Source: JAXMCI01 sp046349435
GTDB lineage: Bacteria > Pseudomonadota > Alphaproteobacteria > Dongiales > Dongiaceae
NCBI GenBank assembly: GCA_046349435.1
Contig: JAXMCI010000016.1
Span: forward strand, 106,950 to 170,949
Direction: 5' to 3'
Length of the DNA stretch: 64,000 bases
The notes under the pieces were generated by a model. It saw only the letters and a list, made by a program, of their open reading frames with translations. It was not told the DNA's origin and ran no database searches. Of this stretch, positions 33,490 to 41,079 are shown in pieces. The position numbers and the translations under genes are program-made. Numbering within the stretch: position 1 is the stretch's first letter; each line of letters opens with the position of its first letter.

Positions 33490-35799
33490 CTACTCGACCA
33501 GCACCGGCACCTTGGCGTCGGGATCCTCGGTCGCGGCCGGCGGCTTGGCCGGGGTGAAGACGAAGGTCAGCGCGTCGCCCTCGACGCCGACCCGCACCAC
33601 CCCGCCCTTCTCCAGCTTGCCGAACAGCAGCTCCTCGGCGAGCGGCTTCTTGATGCTCTCCTGGATCACCCGGGCGAGCGGCCGGGCGCCGTAGAGCGGG
33701 TCGAAGCCCTTGCGGGCCAGCCACTGGCGGGCCGCCTCGCTGAGCTCGATCGAGACCTGGCGGTCGGCGAGCTGCGCCTCGAGCTGCATGACGAACTTGT
33801 CGACCACCCTGGCCACCGTCTCGGGCGACAGGTTGGCGAAGGCGATGGTGGCGTCGAGCCGGTTCCGGAACTCGGGCGAGAACATCCGGTTGATCGCCTC
33901 GCTGTCCTCGCCCTCGCGCTGCTCGCGGCCGAAGCCGATGGCGGGCTTCGCCATGTCGGCGGCGCCGGCGTTGGTCGTCATGATCAGGATGACGTTGCGG
34001 AAGTCGACCTGCTTGCCGTTGTGGTCGGTCAGCTTGCCGTGGTCCATCACCTGCAGCAGCACGTTGAACAGGTCGGGATGGGCCTTCTCGATCTCGTCGA
34101 GCAGCAGCACGGCGTGCGGGTGCTGGTCGATGGCATCGGTCAGGAGGCCGCCCTGGTCGAAGCCGACATAGCCCGGCGGCGCGCCGAGCAGGCGCGAGAC
34201 GGTATGGCGCTCCATGTACTCCGACATGTCGAAGCGGATCAGCTCGATGGCGAGGCTGCGGGCCAGCTGGCGGGCGACCTCGGTCTTGCCGACGCCGGTC
34301 GGGCCGGAGAACAGGTAGGAGCCGATCGGCTTCTCCGGCTCGCGCAGCCCGGCGCGGGCGAGCTTGATGGCGCTGGCCAGCGCCACGATGGCCTTGTCCT
34401 GGCCGAACACCATGGTCTTGAGGTCGCGCTCGAGGTTGAGCAGCGTCGACTTGTCGTCGCGCGACACGCTCTTCGGCGGGATGCGGGCGATCTTGGCGAC
34501 CACCGCCTCGACCTCCTTGACGGTGATCGTCTTGCGCCGCTTGCCCTCGGGCAGCAGCATCTGGGCGGCGCCGACCTCGTCGATCACGTCGATCGCCTTG
34601 TCCGGCAGCTTGCGGTCGTTGATGTAGCGGGCCGCCAGCTCGACCGCGCTGCGGATCGCCTCGGCGGTGTAGCGCACCTTGTGGTGCTTCTCGTAGTAGG
34701 GCTTCAGGCCGCGCAGGATCTTCACCGAGTCCTCGACCGTGGGCTCGTTGATGTCGATCTTCTGGAAGCGGCGGACCAGCGCCCGGTCCTTCTCGAAGTA
34801 GCTGCGATATTCCTTGTAGGTGGTCGAGCCGATGCAGCGCAGCGTGCCGCTGGCCAGCGCCGGCTTCAGCAGGTTGGAGGCGTCCATCGCGCCGCCCGAG
34901 GTGGCGCCGGCGCCGATCACCGTGTGGATCTCGTCGATGAAGAGGATGGCGCCGTCGAGCGAGTCGAGCTCGCTCAGCACGGCCTTGAGGCGCTCCTCGA
35001 AATCGCCGCGGTAGCGCGTGCCGGCGAGCAGCGCGCCCATGTCGAGCGAGTAGATGGTGGCGTTGGCCAGCACCTCCGGCACCTCGCCGCGCACGATGCG
35101 CCGCGCCAGCCCCTCGGCGATGGCAGTCTTGCCGACCCCCGGGTCGCCGACATAGAGCGGGTTGTTCTTGGAGCGCCGGCAGAGGATCTGGATGGTCCGC
35201 TCGACCTCGGGCTCGCGGCCGATCAGCGGGTCGATCTTGCCGCTCACCGCCTTCTTGTTGAGGTCGATGCAGTAGGCGTCGAGCGCCTCGGTGCCGCTCT
35301 TGACGACCTTGTCGGCCGCGGCGTCGGGGTCGGCGCCCTGGACGCGGCGGGTCTCCGCCCGGCTGCGCGTCTTGGCGATGCCGTGGCTGATGTAGTTGAC
35401 CGCGTCCAGCCGCGACATCTCCTGCTCCTGCAGGAAGTAGACGGCATGGCTCTCGCGCTCGGAGAAGATGGCCACCAGCACGTTGGCGCCGGTGACCTCC
35501 TCGCGGCCGGAGGACTGGACGTGGATGGCGGCGCGCTGCAGCACCCGCTGGAAGCCGGCGGTCGGCTTGGCCTCGCCGTGATGGTCGCCGACCAGGTTGG
35601 CGAGCTGGTTGTCGACATACTCGGTGAGGTCGCGGCGCAGCCGCTCGATGTCGACGTTGCAGGCGCGCATGACGGCGACCGCATCCTGGTCCTCGGTCAG
35701 CGACAGCAGCAGGTGCTCCAGCGTGGCGTATTCGTGCCGCCGCTCCTTGGCGTGGGCCAGCGCTCGATGCAGCGATTGCTCAAGGTTGGAGGACAACAT
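33490..35799 (-). CDS. clpA: ATP-dependent Clp protease ATP-binding subunit ClpA
   Basis: A 769-residue double-AAA+ unfoldase. The N-domain (about 1-140) has HALAHAKERRHEYATLEHLLLSL, which binds ClpS. D1 has Walker A GDPGVGKT and Walker B ILFIDEIHT. D2 has GPTGVGKTE, VLLLDEIEKAHPD and the sensor region. The C-terminus holds the pore and ClpP-docking IGFGREQRE-type loop. It unfolds substrates and feeds them to ClpP, including N-degron proteins handed over by ClpS. It is encoded 6 bp after clpS. The length and order match other alphaproteobacteria. Confidence 0.97.
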   Translation of the reverse strand: MLSSNLEQSLHRALAHAKERRHEYATLEHLLLSLTEDQDAVAVMRACNVDIERLRRDLTEYVDNQLANLVGDHHGEAKPTAGFQRVLQRAAIHVQSSGREEVTGANVLVAIFSERESHAVYFLQEQEMSRLDAVNYISHGIAKTRSRAETRRVQGADPDAAADKVVKSGTEALDAYCIDLNKKAVSGKIDPLIGREPEVERTIQILCRRSKNNPLYVGDPGVGKTAIAEGLARRIVRGEVPEVLANATIYSLDMGALLAGTRYRGDFEERLKAVLSELDSLDGAILFIDEIHTVIGAGATSGGAMDASNLLKPALASGTLRCIGSTTYKEYRSYFEKDRALVRRFQKIDINEPTVEDSVKILRGLKPYYEKHHKVRYTAEAIRSAVELAARYINDRKLPDKAIDVIDEVGAAQMLLPEGKRRKTITVKEVEAVVAKIARIPPKSVSRDDKSTLLNLERDLKTMVFGQDKAIVALASAIKLARAGLREPEKPIGSYLFSGPTGVGKTEVARQLARSLAIELIRFDMSEYMERHTVSRLLGAPPGYVGFDQGGLLTDAIDQHPHAVLLLDEIEKAHPDLFNVLLQVMDHGKLTDHNGKQVDFRNVILIMTTNAGAADMAKPAIGFGREQREGEDSEAINRMFSPEFRNRLDATIAFANLSPETVARVVDKFVMQLEAQLADRQVSIELSEAARQWLARKGFDPLYGARPLARVIQESIKKPLAEELLFGKLEKGGVVRVGVEGDALTFVFTPAKPPAATEDPDAKVPVLVE

Positions 35800-35805
35800 C
35801 GAACG

Positions 35806-36132
35806 CTACTCCTTCTCCAGGGTGCATTGCAGCGGGTGCTCGTGCCGACGGGCGAAATCGATCACCTGCGTTACCTTGGTCTCCGCCACCTCGTAGGTAT
35901 AGACGCCGCAGACCCCCACCCCGCGGCGATGGACGTGCAGCATGATCTGGGTCGCGTCCTCCCGGCTCTTGTTGAAGAATCGCTCGAGGACGTGCACGAC
36001 GAATTCCATCGGCGTGTAGTCGTCGTTGAGCAGGAGAACCTTGTACATCGAGGGCTTCTTGGTCTTGGGCTTGCTCTTGACCACCACCCCCGTCGTCGGG
36101 TTGTCCTTGTTCAGCCGGTCGTTGTCGCTCAT
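35806..36132 (-). CDS. clpS: ClpS adaptor protein
   Basis: A 108-residue N-recognin adaptor. The core has YKVLLLNDDYTPMEFVVHVLERFF, with the Asn-Asp-Asp of the N-end-rule pocket, then MLHVHRRGVGVCGVYTYEVAETKV and the ClpA-contacting C-terminus HPLQCTLEKE. The N-terminal 28 residues are polar and variable. ATG at 36132 (MSDNDRLNK) is preferred over an in-frame ATG at 36165, as it has GAGGG upstream and the usual length. Directs substrates with destabilising N-termini to ClpAP. Confidence 0.97.
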   Translation of the reverse strand: MSDNDRLNKDNPTTGVVVKSKPKTKKPSMYKVLLLNDDYTPMEFVVHVLERFFNKSREDATQIMLHVHRRGVGVCGVYTYEVAETKVTQVIDFARRHEHPLQCTLEKE

Positions 36133-36209
36133 CGCCCTCGGGGGAACGCCCTTGCCTGGCACCATGGAAACGCCCCCATCATATTGGATCGCTTGCGGCG
36201 CAGCAAAGA

Positions 36210-36267
36210 CCCCGGGGCGCCGCTGACAGTGAATATCTGTCGCAGCGCCCCGTCGCGGCGCCCGGGG
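36210..36267 (-). terminator. Second inverted repeat downstream of the phasin gene
   Basis: CCCCGGGGCGCCGC (36210-36223) pairs with GCGGCGCCCGGGG (36255-36267), with one unpaired base. On the minus strand the stem is followed by TCTTTGC. It may act as a back-up terminator between the phasin gene and clpS. Confidence 0.5.
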
Positions 36268-36290
36268 AAGCACACATGGCAGAAACGCGA

Positions 36291-36320
36291 ACGGCCCGGC
36301 GGCCGTTGCCGCCGGGCCGT
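36291..36320 (-). terminator. Probable intrinsic terminator of the phasin gene
   Basis: Perfect 13-bp stem, ACGGCCCGGCGGC / GCCGCCGGGCCGT with a CGTT loop, starting 36 bp after the phasin stop. On the minus strand it is followed by TCGCGTTTCT, a moderate T-rich tract. It is the clearest terminator in the window. Confidence 0.7.
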
Positions 36321-36356
36321 CGCGCCCGACCGGGGAGCGGTCTGGAGGAAGCGGCG

Positions 36357-36917
36357 TCAGGCGGCCTGCCGGCGCCACAGCCGCGAGATCGCGCTGCCGA
36401 CCTGGTGCTGCAGCGGACGCATCGCCTCGTTGGCGGCATTGAGCGAGAGCTGCGAGGCGCGGCCGGACTCGGCCATCAGCTTGTCGACCGTCGCCCGGGC
36501 ATAGTCGCTCTGCAGCTGGAACAGCTCGCGCGGCGTGCGGGCGGTCGCCATGGCGCGGGCCACCGCCGCGCCATCCTGCAGCGAGGCCTGGGCGAAGCCC
36601 AGCCACACCTGCTGCATCTCCTGCAGGCCGCGGGCCAGGGCCGCGCTCGAGCTCATCAGCGCGTCGACCGCCTCGCGCCCGAAGCGACCGGCCTCGGCGC
36701 CGGCGGCCGCAGCCTGGGCCGGGGCGACCGGCTCGGCGGCGACGGCCGGATCGGCCGCGGCGACCGTCTCGAGCGCAGTCCTCGCGTCAGGCGTCGCATC
36801 GGGCGCCGCCTCGAGAGCCGCGGCGGCGCGGCGACGGGCCGGCTGGCGCTGGCCGGCGGGAGCCGCCTTGGACGCGCGAGCGGTCCGGCTGGTGCTGGAA
36901 CTGGTCTTGCTCTTCAC
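36357..36917 (-). CDS. Phasin-family protein
   Basis: A 186-residue phasin (Phasin_2 type). The first 75 residues are a low-complexity Ala/Arg/Pro/Lys-rich region (RQPARRRAAAA). The helical phasin domain occupies about 80-180, with LARGLQEMQQVWLGFAQASLQ and ARTPRELFQLQSDYARATVDKLM, the pattern PxELxxLQxDYxR that marks the family. Phasins coat polyhydroxyalkanoate granules. GTG at 36917 is used because GAGGAG lies 7 bases upstream. The 156 bp upstream holds an imperfect TGC-rich inverted repeat at 36974. It is monocistronic, with two hairpins downstream. Confidence 0.9.
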   Translation of the reverse strand: MKSKTSSSTSRTARASKAAPAGQRQPARRRAAAALEAAPDATPDARTALETVAAADPAVAAEPVAPAQAAAAGAEAGRFGREAVDALMSSSAALARGLQEMQQVWLGFAQASLQDGAAVARAMATARTPRELFQLQSDYARATVDKLMAESGRASQLSLNAANEAMRPLQHQVGSAISRLWRRQAA

Positions 36918-36973
36918 CGTGGTTCTCCTCGAATGCCTTTGCGCCGCGGCAGAACCCGGCGGCGGAATTCATG

Positions 36974-36987
36974 TTGCAATGCAGCAA
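36974..36987. promoter_or_regulatory. Candidate PhaR-like site upstream of phasin
   Basis: TTGCAATGCAGCAA, an imperfect inverted repeat rich in TGC/GCA, 57 bp upstream of the phasin start. The PhaR repressors that control phasin genes in alphaproteobacteria recognise TGC-rich repeats of this kind. The match is by eye only. Confidence 0.4.
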
Positions 36988-37073
36988 AGAGCATCTGGGA
37001 TGGTGTCGGCGAAAGTCAAGCGCCGTCGTATCGCCGCCATCCCCCAGCCGATGCCGCAGCGCAGCAGGGCGCC

Positions 37074-37814
37074 TCAGGGAACGCGCAGGAAGCCGTCCTC
37101 GCCGACCTCCAGGTTGAACCGCACATTGGCCGGATTCTCCCGCTCGTCACGGTTGCCCGGCGGCACCGGGGAGTAGTCGCTGACCGGCACCGGCCGCGGC
37201 GGGTTGAGGGCGATGGTCGTCTCGTCGTGCGCCAGCAGGAACTCGGCGAAGCGGACCCGGGCGAAGTCGCCGCGGGCGGCCACCCAGGCGCCGAAGCGGA
37301 AGACCCGGTCTGGGCCGCAGCCGGCGGCAACCCAGTAGAAGTCGTTGGAGTGCAGCACCAGCCCGGGCGGGGCGCCGGCCCCAAAGCCGCTGGCATCGAG
37401 CAGCGCACGGAAGCGGGCCAGCTCGGCCGGCGACAGGGTGGCGAGCGACCGCACCCAGCGCCACGGTCCCTCGAGATCGCCGCCGGTGAGCCGGGCCATG
37501 TCCGGCGATTCCTTGACCCGGACCTGCAGCACCGCCCCGTCGGGCGTGGCCGTCAGCTCGTAGCTGCGCAGCTGCTCGCGAAAGCGGCCGTTGTAGATGA
37601 TGCGATAGCTCTCCGGTCCGCCGGCAGCGCAGGCGGCGCGGATGTCGCCGCCGCCGACATAGCTGAACCAGGTCAGCTTCTGCACCATGGGATCGTCGAT
37701 CCCGCCGCGATAGGCACAGCCGGCGAGCAGCCACGCGAGCAGCGCCACGAGGCCGAGGCCCGTTTGCTGCCTCGCTTCGGCGGCCTCGGGCCGACATCTC
37801 AGATTCACCTTCAC
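37074..37814 (-). CDS. Hypothetical lipoprotein
   Basis: A 246-residue predicted lipoprotein of unknown function. A type II signal is visible: TGLGLVALLAWLLAGC, lipobox LAGC with Cys near residue 33. The mature part has no motif I recognise. It contains two invariant-looking aromatic stretches (DFYWVAAGCGPD and NVRFNLEVGEDGFLRVP) and three or more further Cys residues, so a disulfide is possible in the periplasm. The start is GTG at 37814, with another in-frame GTG at 37808. It diverges from the DD-carboxypeptidase gene (80 bp between starts). Confidence 0.75.
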   Translation of the reverse strand: MKVNLRCRPEAAEARQQTGLGLVALLAWLLAGCAYRGGIDDPMVQKLTWFSYVGGGDIRAACAAGGPESYRIIYNGRFREQLRSYELTATPDGAVLQVRVKESPDMARLTGGDLEGPWRWVRSLATLSPAELARFRALLDASGFGAGAPPGLVLHSNDFYWVAAGCGPDRVFRFGAWVAARGDFARVRFAEFLLAHDETTIALNPPRPVPVSDYSPVPPGNRDERENPANVRFNLEVGEDGFLRVP

Positions 37815-37894
37815 CTCGCATTGCTATGTGGACAAGCTATAAGGACTTTTCTAAGATCCCGAGTCGCTGGGGAAGAGAGTAGGGGGTCGCAGGA

Positions 37895-39544
37895 ATGCGC
37901 CGACTGGAACGCGCCGCGCGGGTGGCGGGGTCGTCTGCCCTGTTGCTGCCGTTGCTCGTTGCCCTGGTCGTCTCCGCGCTGCTGCTGAGCGGGCCGGCCG
38001 AAGCCCGCAAGAAGACGGTGCACCGGGTCATCCACTCCGGCAAGATCGTCAAGACCAAGGTGCCGCCGCTGCCCAGCGCCGCCATGGTGATCGACGCCGA
38101 CACCGGCCGGACCCTCCTCGAGGACAATGCCGACCGGCAGATCTACCCCGCCTCGCTGACCAAGATGATGACGCTCTACCTGCTGTTCGGGGCGCTGGAC
38201 CGCGGTGCGGTGAAGCTCGACCAGCCGCTGCCCGTCTCGGCGCACGCCGCGGGCATGCCGGCAACCAAGCTGGGCCTGATGCCGGGCGACGCGCTGCCGG
38301 TCGAGCTGGCGATCCACGCCATCATCGTCCAGTCGGCCAACGACGCGGCCAGCGTCGTCGCCGAGGCGCTCGGCGGCAGCGAGGACGCCTTCGCCGACAT
38401 GATGAACGCGCAGGCGCAGCGCCTGGGCATGCGCAGCACCAGCTTCCGCAACGCCTCGGGCCTGCCGGACCCGCTGCAAAAGACCACGGCGCGCGACCTC
38501 ACCATCCTGGCCCGCGCGCTGGTCCAGACCTATCCCGGCTACTACCACTACTTCTCCGACGACAGCTTCGTCTGGCGCAGCCGGACCTATGTCGGGCACA
38601 ACCGGCTGCTGCGCAGCTACCAGGGGGCCGACGGGCTGAAGACCGGGTACATCCGCGCCTCCGGCTTCAACCTCGCCACCTCGGCTGTCCGCAGCGGCCA
38701 CCGGCTGATCGGCGTCGTGCTCGGCGGCCGCAGCGCCGGCGCCCGGGACGCCCAGATGGCGAGCCTGCTCGACCGCGGCTTCGCCGCGCTCGGCCCGACC
38801 CCGGGCAGCACGCCCGACCTGATGGTGGCGCGCGCCAATCCGCCCGCTGCGCCGGCCGCCGGCTTCACGCTGCCGGCCACGGGGGACACCGCCGACGATC
38901 TCGAGGGCGACGACGGCAACCCGATCGCCGCCGGGCTGGCCGCGGCCACGCCGGTCGTGCTGCCGCAGCCGGCGGCCCGGCAGGCGATCCTCCAGCCGGT
39001 CGCTCAGCCCCTGGTGGCGACGCAGCCGGCACCGAAGCCGGTCCTCGTCCAGGCGGCCGCGGCGCCGGCGCCGGTGACGCGCAACAAGGCCAAGCGGATC
39101 ATGCTGGCCAGCATCGACGACACGCCGAAGCCGGCCGCGGCGCCGCCGGCCAAGCCGGCGGCGAAGACCAAGGCCCAGGCCAAGGCGAAGAAGCCGGCGA
39201 CGACGGCGAGCCGGACCGCCGCGAAGACCCAGCTGGTCGCCGACGATGGCTCGACGGTGGTGGTCGCCGGCGGCCGCTACGCCATCCAGGTCGGCGCCTA
39301 CAGCAAGCTCGCCCAGGCGCGCCAGGCGGCCCAGCGCGCGACCAAGCAGTCGGCGACGCTGCTGCGGGGCACGCATCTGGCGATCGACGAGAAGCAGAGC
39401 GACGGCGGCAAGCTCTACCGGGCGCGGATCGCCGGGCTGAGCCAGGCCGGCGCCGACGCGGCCTGCCGCCAGCTCAAGGCCCGCGGTACCGACTGCATGG
39501 TGGTGTCGCCCGGTCTCGCCGTCGCCATGTCGTCGAGCCAGTAG
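37895..39544 (+). CDS. D-alanyl-D-alanine carboxypeptidase with SPOR domain
   Basis: A 549-residue PBP5-family peptidase S11. A signal segment (about 12-37) precedes the catalytic domain: SxxK as S87-L-T-K90, SxN as S147-A-N149, and K249-T-G251. A long linker (about 310-455) is rich in Ala, Pro and Lys. The C-terminal SPOR domain begins near RYAIQVGAYSKLAQARQAA, which binds denuded peptidoglycan at division sites. It trims the terminal D-Ala from stem peptides in the periplasm. The fusion with SPOR is typical of alphaproteobacterial DacA-type proteins. ATG at 37895 with GGGGG/CAGGA upstream. It is convergent with the TPR gene, 6 bp apart. Confidence 0.95.
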   Translation: MRRLERAARVAGSSALLLPLLVALVVSALLLSGPAEARKKTVHRVIHSGKIVKTKVPPLPSAAMVIDADTGRTLLEDNADRQIYPASLTKMMTLYLLFGALDRGAVKLDQPLPVSAHAAGMPATKLGLMPGDALPVELAIHAIIVQSANDAASVVAEALGGSEDAFADMMNAQAQRLGMRSTSFRNASGLPDPLQKTTARDLTILARALVQTYPGYYHYFSDDSFVWRSRTYVGHNRLLRSYQGADGLKTGYIRASGFNLATSAVRSGHRLIGVVLGGRSAGARDAQMASLLDRGFAALGPTPGSTPDLMVARANPPAAPAAGFTLPATGDTADDLEGDDGNPIAAGLAAATPVVLPQPAARQAILQPVAQPLVATQPAPKPVLVQAAAAPAPVTRNKAKRIMLASIDDTPKPAAAPPAKPAAKTKAQAKAKKPATTASRTAAKTQLVADDGSTVVVAGGRYAIQVGAYSKLAQARQAAQRATKQSATLLRGTHLAIDEKQSDGGKLYRARIAGLSQAGADAACRQLKARGTDCMVVSPGLAVAMSSSQ

Positions 39545-39550
39545 CCCGGC

Positions 39551-40699
39551 TCACCGCGCGCCGGGCGCCTCCAGCTTCACCGGCACGGCCGTCGCGGTCC
39601 CTTCGTCGCCTCCGGCCAGCAGCTTCAGCCGCTCTGCGAAAGCCTTGTGCATCGGGTCGATGACGAGCGCCCGCTGCCATTGCGGGCCCGCCAGATCGGG
39701 GCGCCCCGCCTTGAGGTAGAGCTGCGCGAGACGGTCGCGCAGCGCGGCATTGTCCGGATCGAGCTCGACCGCGGCGACGTATTGCATGATCGCCTCGCGC
39801 AGCCGGCCCTGCTCGTCCAGGCTCTCGGCCCAGCGCCGCCGCGCGGTGGCGTTGTTCGGGTCGATCGTCACCGCCGCGGCGAACGAGCGGTCGGCGAGCT
39901 CGTACTGGTGGCGCTGCGTCTGGACGATGGCGAGGTTGAGGTGGGCCCCGAAGAAGCCCGGGGCCTGCACCAGGGCGGCGTCGAGATAGTCGACGGCCAG
40001 GTCGAGCTCGGCCTGCCGCTGCTCGGGCGCGAGGGCGGTATCGAGCTCGGCCTTCTTGGCGTGCATCCGGCCGATCAGGTTGTAGGCGAGGTAGCCGCGC
40101 CAGCGGGGCGACTTGGTCAGCGTGTCGCCGATCATGGCGCGGGTCTTGCCGAAGCCGAGATCGCCGGCGCCCAGCTCCTCGTGATAGTAGTGCAGCGCCA
40201 CCGCATAGGGATCGATGCGGCCCAGGATGCGCAGCGCCGCCTCCTTCAGCATCGGCCTGAGATCCTTGGGATCGCCCTTGACCGAGATGACGCTGACCGG
40301 CGCGTCGCGATCGCGGCTGTAGACGCGGACATCGAGAACCACCCCCTCGCCCCGGCTCTGCAGCTCGCCGGTGACGTAGTAGGCGGTGATGCCGGCGAGG
40401 TTGCGGGCGTTGCCGACCAGCGTCGCGAGATTGAAGTACTCCTCGAACTCGGTCAGCGACTTGTCGGTCGCGGCGTCGCCGACGTCGAGCCCGGTCAGCT
40501 CGGCCTCCGCGCTCTCGTTGAGCGCGCGCAGCTCGTCCTTCAGCTCGCGCGTCAGGACCAGCTCGGTGTGGCTGGGCTGGTCGAGGCTGGTCATCACCCG
40601 GATGTTGTCGATGGCGATGTCGTCGCCGCCCATCAATGCGAGCACGAAGACCGCGGCAGCACCGAGCAGCGGCACGGAGAGGACCCCGAGATCGGGCAT
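39551..40699 (-). CDS. Membrane-anchored TPR protein
   Basis: A 382-residue protein. A single hydrophobic N-terminal segment (VPLLGAAAVFVLALMGG, about 8-24) probably anchors it. The middle part (about 30-230) has no recognised domain. The last 160 residues form TPR repeats: GAHLNLAIVQTQRHQYELAD, ATARRRWAESLDEQGRLREA, AALRDRLAQLYLKAGRPDLA and HKAFAERLKLLAGG. TPR regions mediate protein binding. It faces the DD-carboxypeptidase gene but there is no direct evidence of a shared role. ATG at 40699. Confidence 0.8.
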   Translation of the reverse strand: MPDLGVLSVPLLGAAAVFVLALMGGDDIAIDNIRVMTSLDQPSHTELVLTRELKDELRALNESAEAELTGLDVGDAATDKSLTEFEEYFNLATLVGNARNLAGITAYYVTGELQSRGEGVVLDVRVYSRDRDAPVSVISVKGDPKDLRPMLKEAALRILGRIDPYAVALHYYHEELGAGDLGFGKTRAMIGDTLTKSPRWRGYLAYNLIGRMHAKKAELDTALAPEQRQAELDLAVDYLDAALVQAPGFFGAHLNLAIVQTQRHQYELADRSFAAAVTIDPNNATARRRWAESLDEQGRLREAIMQYVAAVELDPDNAALRDRLAQLYLKAGRPDLAGPQWQRALVIDPMHKAFAERLKLLAGGDEGTATAVPVKLEAPGAR

Positions 40700-41079
40700 G
40701 GCTCACCCCTTGCGAGAGGCTGGCCGGGACGGCCGCGCGGAAGCGGCAGATCCCGGTCCATTGCCGGGATCAATGGTCAAGCTACCGATTGGATGCAGGG
40801 GTCCGAAAATAATTGCTGCCGGCCCCCGAGACCGGACCGGGCCGTGACGGCGATCGAGGGCTGCCGAACCGCAGCGGGATCGGCCACACTCTCCCTAAGC
40901 AGGGTGTCGTAGCCGGTGACACAGACTTGCAGTGGCCTGCGCTCATTCATGTCATTGCCGGGCTTGACCCTGGGCTTGACCCGGCAATCCATGGCTGCCG
41001 CAAGCTGGATGCCCGGGTCAAGCCCGGGCATGACAAAGGAGGCGGCCGGCGAGATTTATCCGGGCCAATGAATCCTTGG
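40700..41079. other. Intergenic stretch without gene (380 bp)
   Basis: No open frame with domain features or codon pattern of a gene, and no tRNA signature. It holds two things: an 8-bp stem GATCCCGG / CCGGGATC (40749-40771) overlapping a 6-bp stem CCATTG / CAATGG (40758-40776), and the palindromic repeat at 40951-41036. The left half should contain the promoter of the TPR gene, but I could not identify -35/-10 elements with confidence. Confidence 0.6.
40951..41036. repeat. Alphaproteobacterial intergenic palindromic repeat
   Basis: Left arm GTCATTGCCGGGCTTGACCC and right arm GGGTCAAGCCCGGGCATGAC are nearly reverse complements, joined by CGGCAATCCATGG and CTGGATGCCC. This is the well-known mobile-looking repeat found between genes in Rhizobiales and Rhodospirillales. 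The left arm contains a small tandem duplication (GGGCTTGACCC twice). Located beyond the end of the phosphohexomutase gene. Confidence 0.85.

Noticed and set aside
36163..36165. Upstream ATG as start of ClpS
   Set aside because: It adds 11 residues not seen in the family, and the ATG at 36132 has a better ribosome-binding site.
37821..37843. TTGCTA / TATAAG as promoter of the DD-carboxypeptidase gene
   Set aside because: The spacing between the hexamers is only 11 bp, too short for a sigma-70 promoter.
40958..40985. GGGCTTGACCC pair as a two-copy operator
   Set aside because: It lies within the left arm of a known type of intergenic palindrome and is better explained as a slippage duplication.
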